Notes under the pieces: model-generated
The model's input: the letters and a program-made list of their open reading frames with translations, nothing else
Told to the model about the DNA's origin: nothing
Database searches by the model: none
Shown here: piece after piece, positions 1 to 11,914 of the stretch
Layout of the letters: the number at the start of each line of letters is the position of its first letter
Position numbering within the stretch: the stretch's first letter is position 1
Program-made: the position numbers and the translations under genes
Origin: Neoceratodus forsteri
Lineage: Eukaryota; Chordata; Ceratodontiformes; Ceratodontidae
Direction: 5' to 3'
Length of the DNA: 64,000 bases
Assembly: GCA_016271365.2 (NCBI GenBank)
Contig: CM028131.1
Span: forward strand, 281,106,001 to 281,170,000

Positions 1-1860
1 AAAACGCAAGTAGAGAGGAAAGGTAGGAGGAGAGAGAACAGAACCAGTATTTAGAGGTGAAATTTGCACAATGAGAGAGACGTCTGCATTCTAGGGATGG
101 GAAGGCTGGATGGTGATACAGGGCACAGTGATGAGTGCAAGAGGGAGAGTCAAGTGCAAAGTGACAGAAAGCACTGAATAGGGGATCCAATCTGGCTAAG
201 GAGGTCTTCGGAGCAGCACTGTAGACTATATCACAATAGTCGAAAATGGGGAGGATCATTTTCTGTACAATGTCTCCCCTTACCGGGAGTGGAAGGCGGG
301 CACGGTTCCTGAAAAGAGCTCCCAGCATAGGGCACAATTTTTTCAGGATAGCATCAATATGTACATTAAGATTCAGGTGCTGGTCCAGCCAGACACCTAA
401 ATATCTGAAGAAAGTGGTATCCTCTAGTTTTGTACCATCAAGGGTGTGGAAAGTGGCCAGGGAGTGTAGCCTTGAGAGTCTCTGCCTAGTGCCAAAGGTC
501 ATGGAGACTGTTTTCTTGGCATTAAAGAACAGTTGATGTGATTCTAACCAGTGTTGAACACTGATGAAGTCAAACTGTAGTCTGGATGATACCTCAGTGG
601 CAGTAGTTCCAGAGGTGAAGATCACCATGTAATCGGCATACATATGGATGGCTGAAGAGGAACATACTAAGGGGAGGTCATTCAGAAATATAGAGAATAG
701 CAGTGGGCCAAGTACCAAGCCTTGGGGCACGCCAGTGGATATAGGTAGTGGTGGGGACATGGATTCAGCTATTTTGACTGATTGTGTTCTATCTACCAGG
801 TATGCACGAAACCAGTTGCAGGCAGACTGAGACAGGCCAGCTGACAAGAGGGAGTTAAGCAGTAGGGAGTGGGAGACTGTGTCGAAAGCCTTGGCAAGGT
901 CAATAAAGATAGCAGATGTGAAGTGATCTTTATCCATGGCAGTATGGATACAGCCAGTGAGTCTGAGGAGGGAGGTGTTAGTGGAGTGATTCTTCCTAAA
1001 CTCAGATTGGTAGGGTGTAAAAAAAGGCTGAATCATCTAGGAAGGAGGAGAGTTGTGAGAGAACGATGTGTTCCTGGAGTTTAGCCAGAGTGGGTAGAAG
1101 GGAGATGGGGTGATAGTTCCCAGGGGATGAGAGATCACCACCCTTAGGTAGAGGGAGAACTGTTGCATGTTTCCAGGAGTTGGGGATAGATGCAGAGTGA
1201 AAGGACAGATTGAGGAAATCAGACAGTGGGGTACAGATGGCAGGTGCCGAGAGGTATAACAGCTTAGGGTCCAGGCTGTCAGGGGAGTTGCCTTTCGTGG
1301 GATTCAAGGGGAGAAGGGTCATTTGAGTATCGTAAGGGGAAATGGGTGAGCAGGCAAAACTTTCCGTGTAAGGCTGTTGCAGAGAGGAAGGCTTAGGGAG
1401 GGGTAGAATGGTAGGGTGAGACGGTAGTGATGCAAGCAAGGAGGCGGCACAGGTTGTATAGTAAGCGTTAAACTGGGCAGCTACTTTAGCATGGTCAGTG
1501 ATGGGTCAATTATTTATGTTGAGTACTGGGCAAGGGGGTTTGGTTTGTGGGGAGAAGAGTGAGTTCACTACCTTCCAGAATTTGGAAGGGTTGTTAATGT
1601 TTGAATTAAAGGTGGTTTGGAAGTATTCGGCTTTAGCCAGTCTAATGGCCTGTGTGCAGGCATTACGGAAAATATAGATAAATCCTGTGATTTCCATCCA
1701 TCTGGAAGAAGTGAGGGACAGTCCCTGGTTCCTGGTGCTGCAGATGTTTAAAGACCTGACCATCATGAAGCATCATGTGCGCCATGTCAGTTTGGAGGGG
1801 CAGAGATTGCTCTATCTAAGTGAAGAAAGAGACTCAACTGGGGTTGCCTGCACAAAGCCA
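1..1860 (-). mobile_element. L2/Rex1-like LINE, ORF2 remnant (linker + reverse transcriptase)
   Basis: Reading the minus strand from about 1,766 down gives a decayed non-LTR reverse transcriptase. The EN-RT linker (NPSKFWKVVNSLFSP) lies near 1,530-1,600. The first RT block (NSWKHATVLPLPKGGD, then YHPISLLPTLAKL) lies near 1,090-1,200. The GVPQGLVLGPLLFSIFLNDLP block lies near 670-735, and the catalytic block near 620-645 reads YADY where YADD is expected. FNAKKTVSMTFGTR lies near 490-530, followed by the thumb and C-terminal region (FRYLGVWLD, then ILPIFDYCDIVYSAAPKTSLARLDPL) down to about 200. The endonuclease and 3' end are not seen; the element runs off the window start. The same family recurs at 4.2-4.75 kb and 9.34-9.84 kb. 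Stops, frame breaks and the YADD to YADY change argue that it is dead. Clade assignment within the CR1/L2/Rex1 group is tentative. Confidence 0.8.
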
Positions 1861-1867
1861 GACCCCA

Positions 1868-1899
1868 ATTATTATTTATTATTATTATTACTATTCTTA
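1868..1899. repeat. (ATT)n-like microsatellite
   Basis: Imperfect run of att/tta units. It abuts the 5'-side limit of the minus-strand LINE and may mark an insertion boundary or an old A-rich tail. Confidence 0.7.
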
Positions 1900-3570
1900 T
1901 TGTGAAGGTCAAAAGGGGTGGCCCCTCAGGAGGTCATCTGAAGACCCAAGAGTATCCTGATGACATCAGTGTTCTCCAGTTTGCCTGTGCCTGTGTACCA
2001 AACCTCCCAAGATGTGCAAGGCTTCCAGAGTCCATGACCTGCCAGCCAGTGGAGGGGAAGAGGACAATGCCTCATCTGTCGAGTGAGTCAGGTGGAAGAG
2101 GAGATCTGATGGAAGATTGCCCCTGCTACTGCTCATGGATGAGACCCTATCCTGACCACCCTACATGTCATACTGGGAGGTCAGTCTTCTTTTATATTAC
2201 TTTCTGGGGGCGTTGTATGGACTGTGTAAGGCTTTACCTGGGGCTTAACTCAGAACTGCAGACTTTACTGCCACTGGCAATTGACTGACCCCACAGGGGC
2301 TGTTTAGGAACAATTTCCCTAGATAAATTGTGTTTAACAGATATTTTACAACTTTTACAGCTGTGGGCTTATTATTTTACAACCATTTATAAGATTGATT
2401 TTCTAGTTTTATAATACTGTTCCCAATGTAGGTTTTACCTATTTCTAAAACAAATTTGTTTTGTATTCTAATAGTAATTGTTTACATACTGCAAACAGAT
2501 TAAAACTAGGCACCAGCTTTAAGGCATCTAAATTTTATAGGTCACCCCAAAGGGGGATGAAGCTTACAAAGAAATGTATTTTGGGGAAGCATTAGGTTTA
2601 GCCTGTGATGTTTGAGTAGAGGATGGTTAAAAAAGATACAGAATGACATTTTTACCTGACAATGTGTCAGGATAATAGAGTTTAGGAGCACCCAGGGTGG
2701 ATGGCTTATAGGTTTATAGTTGTTTGCCATATGTTAGCTCTGATGCAGCGCTCCAAGTCCATAGGGCACAGTGCCCTGAGGGATCAGGGAGAGAAGGCTA
2801 TCAGGGAGTCCTGTGGCATTGGAACCCCAGGGCTTTGAGATCTCTATTGTTTTGCATTATGACCACTTTAGTACTTCTCAGTGTAATAGTAGCCATGGTC
2901 CCCCATGGCCAAGTGGACTAGGAAGGTACCATTTATACTGAAGCCTTGGGTGAAAGGCTAGATCCGTGAGGTCAGAGGATCTTGCCAAAGATGTCAAAGA
3001 CGTTAATGGGGGGTGTATGTAGCCCCCGGAAGCCTCTGACATCCCAGTAGTCTACATGACTGAAAGAAATAACATCTGAAGCCCATTGGAGCACTGGGTC
3101 AGCAGGTCTTCTTCAAGATTTCAAAAGAGGAGGGCCAGATGGTAATATCAGGAGAGTTGCTGGCACTTGGGGAGTTAAAGAGAAGCTGCCAGTCAGGCAA
3201 CAGATGTCTGTTCTGTTCTCTAATAGCCCCCGTTTCCAGAATGTTAACTAAAGTAAACCCTCAGGAATTGTGGCAGAGGCCAATGTTTGAAGTGTCCTTA
3301 CAAGGTGAAACCCCTGCAGAGCTAAGGATTCCTGAGGAAGACAGTTCCAAGGTAAGGGAATTAGAGAGACTGTTCACAGAAATTCTTGCCACAAAGGTTT
3401 TTATCCTCATTGGCAAGTCTTGGGAAGCTTATCAGCCCTGTACCTAATCCAAACAGTCATCCCTTACCTCTCTTCAGTCATAGGTGAGTACTCCCATGGA
3501 CTTCCTCCTGCAGCAGGGAGGGAAGAGTAGGGCCATCCTCCCCCCCGACAGACAAATCCTGTGATGCCCC
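1900..3570. other. Unassigned sequence, no gene seen
   Basis: No conserved protein motif, RNA gene or clear repeat structure is visible here. Short open frames on both strands lack recognisable domains. Confidence 0.5.
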
Positions 3571-3589
3571 AGATCAGAGCAGCAGGGCG

Positions 3590-3910
3590 GACTGCCGGGA
3601 CACAGTCAGGGCTTTACTAAGCCCAAGCCTGCATTTTCCTGTTTTGCTGTCTCCACCCTTTGCTGTAAGAGCATCAAGCATGTGCATGGAGAGGCACATG
3701 CCTGATCTCATGATCCAGCACCCTCCCATTCTTGCTGCCCATGCTACACTGCCACCAGGTCTCCACCAGGTGGCAGTCATATGTCAGGCTGACATGCCTC
3801 CCCCACCCCTGGAGAGGAGTGCAGTCCCTTGGGCACTGGATCCTCTCCTACCCCAGCCGACCCCTGGCAACTTGAGTCTGTTTCTGAACCCAGGTTGCTG
3901 GCATGGAAAA
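3590..3910. repeat. Diverged interspersed repeat, copy 1
   Basis: Shares order and wording with 12,790-13,180: a 'gcctgcattttcctgtttt' / 'cagtttctgtttctttcgg'-type start, a gcatgcatg-like core, 'ccaccaggtctccaccagg' versus 'ccacctggtttccaccagg', and a shared end 'ctgaacccaggttgctggc' versus 'ccgaatctgggtcaccag'. Judged by eye as two old copies of one family; family unknown. Confidence 0.4.
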
Positions 3911-4189
3911 GGTAAGGTATGCATGACACTGGAGTTCTCTTTGCCACCAGGCCAGCCTGTTTTCAGACAATCTTGAAGTGAAATGTCCTTTATCTGTGCT
4001 CATGCGATTCTTTGGGGTATCACTTGGTGCACTCCCTCCCTGCAGCCAGACTGGCTGGTGAAAAAACTTTAAAAAATAAGGTGACCTGATGACCCAGTGG
4101 GTGGCAATCTGTGCTCCCATGCTAGTGAATTGAGTTCAGAATCGAGCACTGGCAGCCAGTTGGGTGTTCTTAAAGGCTAGGAAGGTACT

Positions 4190-4750
4190 GCCCTAGCAGC
4201 ACTCCTAGCTGGAGGAGGGATGGTGTTGGGTTCCACCACACCAGCAACCTTTGCAGTGGGCCAGGGAGCTTACCTCCTTTGCAGGGGTGTGCTAGTGTAT
4301 GAGACGCTTGACAGAGCATGGCCTGATGTTCCAAGTTGTCTGCATCAGAGACACGCTCCCCCCACCCCCATCTGTTCAGGCGTGTCCCAAGGCTCTATCC
4401 TCGTCCTGGTTTTATTCTCTAATTTCCTAAATGACTGTACTTCTGTGGCCTTCCACATGTGCTTTATGCAGATGATACTGTACTCTGTCCTTCCGGTCCC
4501 TCCACCCCTGTCTTGGCTGCTGGGCTTCACTCAGACCTCTCCAACATCCGGCGCTGGTTCTGGGCATATCAACTGTCCTTCAATGCCAGAAAAATGGCCT
4601 CTATGACCTTTGTCACCAGGAAGAGGTTTGCCAGACCAGCACCCCTCCCCCTTCCATACCCTTGACAGTGTGGTTATTGAGGATGTCTCCTCTATGAAAT
4701 ACCTCAGGATATGACTGGACTGTCACCTTGATTTCTTTCTGTATGTGGTG
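4190..4750 (+). pseudogene. L2/Rex1-like LINE RT fragment
   Basis: Short plus-strand piece of the same LINE family as 1-1,860. GVSQGSILVLVLFSNFLND lies near 4,378-4,435. After a frameshift, YADDTVLCPSG (intact catalytic YADD) starts at 4,462, then LSFNARKMASMTFVTRKRF near 4,574-4,632. In a further frame comes a VSSMKYLRI-stop-LDCHLDF piece near 4,685-4,730. At least two frame changes and one stop break the reading. Neither end is clear, so this is an internal fragment of an old copy. Confidence 0.75.
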
Positions 4751-6079
4751 CCATCCTCTGGAAGCTCAAACTAAGTTCAACACTCCATATTGTAATAAAA
4801 CTTAGAAAATGGGTTGGTGAAATCCTCAAACCTGTTTAGCTAAGGCTGGCAACCACCAGGTCCGGTTTCAGGCAACAGATACAGGGAAATAATGAGTCCC
4901 ACTCTTCTGACTGCCTGTTTACATTAAAATATTATGGAGCCATAAAAAGCTCAGTTTGAAAATGCCATCTTTTCCCCCCTCTAGCTTAGTGAGAGAGAGA
5001 TCTATGAGTGATAGTCTCCCCAACTGTGTATGGCAGTTCCCACTGAAATACAGTTTGTAAAAAACATTCATAAATTATTTCATACTGCAAGAGTGTTTAC
5101 CAGCTGCCATCTAAAGTGAACATGCTCCCAACTGCTGCCTGATAACTACAGTCCCGACCGGCAAACCTGAGTAAGTTACGTGCTCACTACCAGCTCCTGA
5201 ATGACTGCTTTCACTGTTCAGTCACCATGTATGTGGTATAGAAGGAGAATGAATTATGTCAGCTTCTTTTTTTGTCTATAGTTATGATGGCAGCAGTAGT
5301 GAGATGGGGAAATCTTTAGTCAGGAGGCAGAGCAGGGACACAGGTGTGGCGTGGACACCAGATTATGGAGTTTTTTTAATGGAGGCAGTGGACAGCTGAA
5401 GCGGCAGGAGTGACAGCAGAGTAAAATCAATGCCGCTGACAGTAATGTAGTACAATGTGAATTTTTTTTTTAAACTTTGAATAATGTTGTACACTGCTGT
5501 CCTTATCTTATAAAGAGGATACAAAGATGACTGAAAGAAGGAGGGGGAAGAGAGTAACTGCTGGGGGTTGGGGGGGCAGGACATTTGGCAGACTGTGGCA
5601 TTCCCATCACCCTCCACTTCACGGCAAACGACCGCTGGTCCCGACACTTACTATGAAGGATGCAGTAGTGCTTACTGTGCATAACCATACAGCACTGACA
5701 ATTTCCCTGCAATCTCTGTAACTGTGCTCTCTTTTCACTGGTGAGTGGGCATAGTTAGTGGGCAGGCAAGCATGATACTCTGTGCTAAAAGGTGCTCACT
5801 TCACACAGGGGCGGGGGGAGATGGCAGACATAAACACAAAAAGATAGAGGCCAAAAATAAATAAAGGCAGCACCCTCTACTGGTATGTGTACCAGTACAG
5901 GGACTACTTTACAAGTAAATGACTGTTTTAGTCATTTTTATTCACTTAAAGTGTTTTGTTTTGTTTTTTTAATATTTTTTTACAATTTCTATCAATACCA
6001 ATTTTCTAAGAACAATAATGCCCTCACAGTTGGGTGGTATTGGGCTATACTGGACCTTCCAGGGGCTATAAGGCCCTCT
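4751..6079. other. Unassigned sequence
   Basis: No supported gene. Contains T-rich tracts near 5,460-5,475 and 5,950-5,985. A G-rich 'ggggttgggggggcagg' lies near 5,562-5,580. Confidence 0.5.
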
Positions 6080-6084
6080 GCAAG

Positions 6085-6240
6085 TGGCTTCAGACCTCAG
6101 GGTTTTGGCTTCACTGGGGACTGGGGGTCCACCTGGAGGGATGCAGGCCTATACTGGTGCGATGGTCTGCATCTGTCCAGGAGGGGAACTAGGATCCTAG
6201 GTGATAGGTTTAAATGCTTCATTGGCATGCATTTAAACTA
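6085..6240 (+). pseudogene. CR1 ORF1 C-terminus (SGNH esterase block V)
   Basis: The frame reads GFGFTGDWG, then CDGLHLSRRGTRILGDRFKCFIG before a stop. The Asp-Gly-Leu-His motif is the Asp/His end of the SGNH-type esterase domain known in ORF1 of CR1 elements. Blocks I and III are missing because the element is truncated just upstream. The minus-strand copy at 34.4-33.6 kb preserves the whole domain, which supports this reading. Confidence 0.75.
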
Positions 6241-6419
6241 GCCAAAGGCGAGGAGGCACTGAAAAGTAGCAGAAATCCTAGCCTCCCAAAAAAATCAAGA
6301 ATAGTTAGTGAGGTAAACTCCAAGATAGAGATGTTGATAGGAGCAGGGCAGGGTAAATGGAGAAAAGACAAAGGCAGCAAGGACAAGGATGGGGCAAAAA
6401 GGGGTAATGCCATCAAAAA

Positions 6420-9125
6420 ATGGAAAGCAATGAGCACCAATGCCCGTAGTCTAGGTAACAAGCTCCCTGAACTGGTGGCCTTGATGGAAGAGGGATGCCT
6501 GGATATCGTGGTAGTCACAGAAACATGGTTCATAGAGAACCGTGACCGAGATGTCAACATACCAGGGTACACAATCTATAGGAGGAACAGGGAAAGTAGA
6601 AGAGGAGGAGTAGTAGCTCTCCATGTAAGGGAAGGGATCAAAGCAACGGAACAACAGGGTAAGTCAGGAAGGAGAGGAGGCACTGTGGGTCACCCTGGAG
6701 ACTGGAAATGGCACCACAATCCGCATAGGGGTTGTATACAGACCCCCGTCTCAGAGGGAGGGAATGGACAAGGAAATGATAGATGGCATCCTTAGGATGA
6801 CAGAGAAAGGGGAGATATTGTTGATGGGGGACCTGAATATGCCAGATGTTAACTGGAGAACCTTTGCTGCAGCACCATCCAAGAGCAGGGCCATGCTCGG
6901 TGCCCTACAGGGGGCATGCCTCAGACAGCTAGTGTTGGAACCCACTCGGGAGGGAGCAATCTTAGACCTGGTACTCTCAAATGGAGACAGAGAGAGGACC
7001 TCAGATCTAGCAGTGGGTAACCATCTGGGGACAAGTGACCACCAAACAGTGTGGTTCACAATAAACTCAGCTGCAGAGTCAAGCCATACAAAAGTGAGGA
7101 TACTGGACTTCAGGAGGGCTGACTTTGTCAAAATGGGAGCGTGCCTCAGAAAAGCACTAGCAAACAGGCAAAAAGGAGGGGTGGAGCAACAATGGGGAAA
7201 CATCAAAACTGCTGTCACAGAGGCAACAAGCCTTTGTGTGAAGCAAATAAATCCAAACAAAAGAAAAAAACACTATGGTTCTCAAAAGAGGTGGCACAGA
7301 AGGTTAGGGAGAAAAAGATAGCATTTAGGAATTATAAGAAAACACAGAAGGAGCCGGACAGAGAACTGTACCGGTTAAAGCAGAAGGAAGCAGGGAAGGC
7401 AGTCAGAATAGCAAAGGCCCAAACCGAGGAAAAGATAGCCAACTCAATTAAGAAGGGGGATAAAACCTTGCATAGGTACATCACGGAGCGAAGAAAGACA
7501 AAGGGAGGAATAGTGAGGCTGAATAAAGGGGACAGTGGGTGGGGACAGGGACAGTGAAAAAGCAGGCATCTGAATGAATACTTCTGCTCAGTATTCACAA
7601 AAGAAGAGGAGGGGGAGGTCTGTAATCCAATCAACAGAAACACTCTGGATAGGGGAGTCGATCCCAGCCCTTTCACAGAAGAAAGGGTTCTGAAAGAACT
7701 CCTAAAACTGAAACTGGACAAAGCAATGGGGCCTTATGAGATTCACCCCAGAATTCTAAAAGAACTAAGGGGAGAACTAGTGACACCACTGACTACCCTT
7801 TTTAACAAATCATGGGAGGATGGTTTGGTACCTGAGGACTGGAGGAGGACAGATGTGATTCCCCTTCACAAAAGTGGGAGCAAGACAGAGGTAGACTACA
7901 GACCTGTCAGTTTGACATCAGTAGTAGGGAAAATGATGGAATCACTTCTGAAGGAAAGAATTGTTGAGTACCTAGAGGCCAGTGGAGCACAGGACCCAAG
8001 GTAGCATGGATTTACAGCGGGAAGGTCATATCAGACTAATCTAATCTATTTCTTTGACTGGGTGACCAAAGTAGTAGACCAGGGAGGGGCTGTGGACATG
8101 GCCTACCTAGACTTTAGCAAGGCATTCGACACAGTCCCACACAAAAGATTGATAAACAAATTAGCCAGCCTGGGAGTGGGTCCCAGGGTGGTAGCCTGGG
8201 TAAAATATTGGCTGGACAACAGGACACAGAAGGTAATAGTAAATGGAGTCCACTCTGAAGAAAGGGGGGTTACTAGTGGGGTATCGCAAGGTTCAATACT
8301 GGGTCCAGTCCCTTTTAATATCTGTATAAGACACATTGCAGAGGTACTGGAGGGAAAAGCATGCCTCTTTGTAGACGACACAAAGATCTGCAACAGGGTT
8401 GATACACAAGGTGGGTGGAAAGGATGAGAAGGGACTTTGCAATGTTGGAGAAATGGTCTGAAGTATGGCAGCTTGGATTCAGTGAAAATAAGTGCAAAGT
8501 AATGTACCTGGGAAACAAAAACACAGGGGAAGAGTATGCAGTGGGGAGGGAGGTAGTAACAACAACAACAATTGAAAGGGACCCGGGGGTAATCATATCA
8601 GATGACCTAAAGGTTAGCAAGCAATGTGAGAAGGCAGTAGGGATGGCTGGGAGATATTGGGATGCATAGGGAGAGGCATCACCAGTAGAAAACAGGAAGT
8701 TGTTATCCCTCTGTACAGACAGTTGGTGAGACCCCATCTGGAGACCCCATCTCCGCAAGGGCATAGACAGGATGGAGGCAGTCCAGAGGAGGGCAACTAA
8801 AATGGTGCAGGGTCTGCAACAGAAGCCATACAAGGAGAGTCTAAAGGAGCTTAATATGTATACCCTTGAGGAAAGAAGGGAGAGGGGGGACATGATAAAA
8901 ACTTTTAAGTACCTCAACGGAATAAACAAAGTCCAAGAGGGTAGTATCTTTCAGAAAAAGAGATGCGCAAGAACAAGAGAACACAATTTGAAGATAGAGG
9001 GAGGACGGCTCAAGGGCAATGTGAGTAAGTATTTTTTCACAGAGAGGGTGGTGTACACATGGAATTGCCTTCCTGAGGAAGTTGTGGGGTTAAAAACAGT
9101 GGAGGAATTCAAGAATGCTTGATAC
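6420..9125 (+). pseudogene. CR1 ORF2 (endonuclease + reverse transcriptase), broken
   Basis: The product would nick target DNA and reverse-transcribe CR1 RNA. The endonuclease starts STNARSLGNKLPEL near 6,433, with VVVTETWF near 6,511-6,535; the GDLNMPDVNW block lies near 6,828-6,858 in another frame and SDHQTVWF near 7,036-7,062. The linker SKEVAQKV lies near 7,285. RT blocks follow: EDWRRTDVIPLHKSG and YRPVSLTSVVGK (7,840-7,935), then DMAYLDFSKAFDTVPHKR (about 8,095-8,150), VSQGSILGPV (8,280-8,310) and the catalytic motif LFVDDTK near 8,368 (family norm FADDTK). The thumb and C-terminal region runs to 9,122. Breaks include a stop at 8,002-8,004 before HGFTAGRS and frameshifts near 6,660, 7,300, 7,557 and 8,425. 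Not functional. Confidence 0.9.
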
Positions 9126-9339
9126 AGACATAAGGCAATTCTTATGGGGGGGGTAGGAAGAAGTAGGCTGTTGATTAACTAGGATCTGCAGCTTATCTAG
9201 TCGGTAGGGAAATGGGCAGACTAGGTGGGCCAAACGGTACTTATCTGCCATCAGAGTCTATGTTTTTATGTTTCTATGTTTCATTACACCCTTGGGGTAG
9301 TCTGCTCTAGCCCAATACCGCCCACCCTGTTGCATATTA

Positions 9340-9840
9340 TTGCTAGCGTTCATTCCACTTCCAGCTAGCAAATTGTCTTGAAGATGATCTCCTCTACATG
9401 TTCGATTATGGTAACACTGTGTACAGTGCCTCTCCCAAATCCTCCCTAGCCAGAATGGATCCTCTTTTTCACTCTATCTGCCACTACACCCTGGACTGTC
9501 CTCCCTGCACCCCACACTTTTCCCTGTACTCCTCCCTCTCTCCCCTTCCTCACTGCCAGACACCTCTCTCATTGCTTCCTTCATCTCCAAATTCCAGCTT
9601 GACTACCTCCCACCTTATCTCCCTCCATTCGCCCATCTCTGCTGCCATGTTCTACCTTCATAACACTGACTCTTGCTCTCTCCCTTTCTCCCATGAAATC
9701 CTCTTCGGGACAAGCTGCTTTCCTCTTCGGAGTCCCTATGCTCTTCCTTCCCCCGTGCTATCCACTCCGCCTTATCTCTTTATTCCATCAAAACCCTTCT
9801 TTGAGACTACAGATCACTCCTGTCTTTGCCCCTGATTCTT
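9340..9840 (+). pseudogene. L2/Rex1-like LINE ORF2 C-terminal fragment
   Basis: The plus-strand frame MFDYGNTVYSASPKSSLARM followed by DPLFHSICHYTL matches the C-terminal region of the LINE at 1-1,860 (FDYCDIVYSAAPKTSLARLDPL there). Only this domain remains. It lies directly after the CR1 tail and continues to a (CA)n run. A 'cttgtatagtactgtctatg' stretch near 10,020-10,040 may be its 3' UTR. Confidence 0.7.
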
Positions 9841-9881
9841 CATAGCCTCGCATAGTGCAGCTCTGGGGTCCAGTCCCCCAG

Positions 9882-9905
9882 ACACACACACACACACACA
9901 CACAC
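9882..9905. repeat. (CA)n microsatellite
   Basis: Perfect ca dinucleotide run of about 12 units. Confidence 0.95.
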
Positions 9906-10530
9906 GATCGCTTTCCCAAGACCACAGCTTAGTCTCTGGGTATTGTACTTCGTTGTAGAAATGTTCCACTGGTCATGGCACAGTTGTACTTTCATCTGTA
10001 TTTTGAATTTTGTATTATCTCTTGTATAGTACTGTCTATGTTCTGGGGCGCAGTTGGGAAGAAAAAGTGACTCACCATAGTGATGTTCTTTTTTTCTAAG
10101 GGATCCAGCAATAAGTCATACAAATCCAAAGGAGCTGGGTTTGTAAAATTTTTGGTGGGGCCCAGGGGTCAAGCTCCACCCCCTGGCCCAGGGGTCAAGG
10201 CCCCAGCCCTGCAATGAACACAGTCCAAAACACAGCAGGATATGTCAGGTTTTGTTATCTCTAGGCTAGTTGAGGAGGCAATAGTCATGAGAGAATCCCC
10301 ACCTCCCCAGCACTCTAGGTCCCCCCACATCAAGTCACTCACACAATTTCTGAGCATAGTGCATCCCCTTCCGGGATGCCATATCAGTTTAGCAGACGTC
10401 GGGAGAGACAGAGTGTGGCATAAATGGAGTTAGTACTGCATTTCACTACATACCCAAATATGCCATTATCACCAGGTAGGTCGGTTACAGAGAAAGAGTC
10501 GGAGACTCTTTCTTTGTGCCCATGGCCAGC

Positions 10531-10606
10531 CATGTCCTAAGAAAGTATATAGAAAGTACTGTATCTTTCCTGGACAGGTACTTTATATATGCTTTTTTGG
10601 ACATGG
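10531..10606 (+). other. 76-nt hairpin with ~29-bp stem (miRNA-precursor-sized)
   Basis: The left arm at 10,531-10,559 (catgtcctaagaaagtatat...) pairs with the right arm at 10,578-10,605 (...atgcttttttggacatg) around an 18-nt loop. Only a few mismatches are seen. Weaker complementarity extends outward (atggcc on both sides). It may be a small MITE, and such hairpins can become miRNA precursors. No evidence of expression. Confidence 0.55.
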
Positions 10607-11054
10607 CCATAGACACATAGACCAGGAGTCAAAATTAGGTTTTGCAGCCAGTAGCCAAAAAGGGCTAGTGGCTGGGAAAATATACCAGCCCAGACATTTC
10701 CAGTAGCACAGTTGTGTCCTAGAAATCCAAGAACCATTACATACAATAAACCTGCTTTTCAGTGGCTACAGGCCCACATAACGAGATATAAGAAGTAAGA
10801 ACTCTAGAAATAACTCAGCTGGCAGCTGTTGCTTTTTCATGCTTCCCTGAGCAGCTTAACAAGGAATGCAGCTGCCTTTTTTTTGTTTTACTTTCTCAAT
10901 ATGCTATAATGGTCATTCTCCCCAAATGATCTTTTTGACCCCTCTCAGGTCACATTTGTGCCCCCATCTCATCACCACACCACGTTGCTCCCACGTAGCT
11001 TAAGCCCCAACCCCTTCAAAATCTCTTTTTGATTAATATTGACAAATATTTTAT

Positions 11055-11602
11055 CAAAAAAAATGTAACATACAGTTTTCAGCCCAACAGAAATATCGCT
11101 GAACTGGGTTTATTTCATCACTAGCACGTGACCCACTGGGAGCAAGTCTGTAATGTTTGATTATAGCTGTAAGTGGATTCCCATACTTTTGTCAATCACA
11201 ATCTGAAACATGGGAAAGACTCTGTTTTATCAGGGGATACATACTTCACCTGTAAAATATAAGCCTGCTACCTTTAATTAGAATTTTGCAGTTGGTTTTC
11301 TGCTCCTTGAGCCTGACACCTTGAAAAAGGTACATTAAGCTGCTCAAGGGGCAGAAAATAAACTGCAAAATTCTAATTAAAGGTTGCAGGCTTATATTTT
11401 ACATGTGAAGTATGTATCCCCTGATGAAATAGAGTCTTTCCCATGTTTCAGATAGTGATTGACAAAAAGTTTGGGAACCCACTTAAAGCTGAAATCAAAT
11501 ATTACAGACTTGCTCCCAGTGGGACACGTGCTAGTGAGATTAAATAAACCCCAGTTCAGTAATATTTCTGTAGGGCTGAAAACTGTATGTTACATTTTTT
11601 TG
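11055..11602. mobile_element. 548-bp foldback MITE
   Basis: Two ~255-bp arms are near-perfect inverted copies. The left arm starts 'aaaatgtaacatacag' at 11,061; the right arm ends 'ctgtatgttacatttttt' at 11,601. The inner arms are 'gcagttggttttctgctcc' (from about 11,289) and 'gggcagaaaataaactgc' (to about 11,367). The loop is ~27 nt (11,312-11,339). Arm differences are mostly single substitutions. There is no coding capacity. The terminal 'caaaaaaatgtaacatacag' would be the TIR. Flanking AT-rich sequence makes the TSD ambiguous. Confidence 0.85.
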
Positions 11603-11914
11603 CCAAATCATTAGTTACTGCTAATAAGCATGTTTTCTTTTCCCCTGTGGTATTTTCAAGAAACTGATAAACAAATGCATATTAATCACAGTAGTGGTGG
11701 TGGCAATAATTTGTTAGCTGAATATGAGATCAGGCAGATGCAAAACAATTATCTGATTAGGGCTATAATTTCACTGGCAGGAAAGGTGAAGGACGCGCAT
11801 ATTTCAGAAACTAACTACTAGTACTACATGACTTTGTTCTTGTATTTTCAGGAGGGAAGAAACATGTCCCGGCTGTGTTGCCGCCTACCCCCTGGCCATG
11901 ACAAGGTCTTTATG

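Larger units (their letters stand above)
6080..9280 (+). mobile_element. CR1 LINE, 5'-truncated, with end of ORF1 and most of ORF2
   Basis: Non-LTR retrotransposon of the CR1 family. The order is end of ORF1 esterase, AP endonuclease, RT and 3' UTR. It ends in the octamer-type tail 'gtctatgtttttatgtttctatg' (about 9,255-9,279), which is the hallmark of CR1 3' ends and replaces a poly(A). The CR1 copies at 15.8-16.2 kb, 25.1 kb and 57.0-59.1 kb share the closing phrase 'ggtagggaaatgggcagactaggtgggcc'. The 5' limit is set by the start of homology to ORF1; upstream sequence is unrelated. Several frameshifts and stops. Confidence 0.92.
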
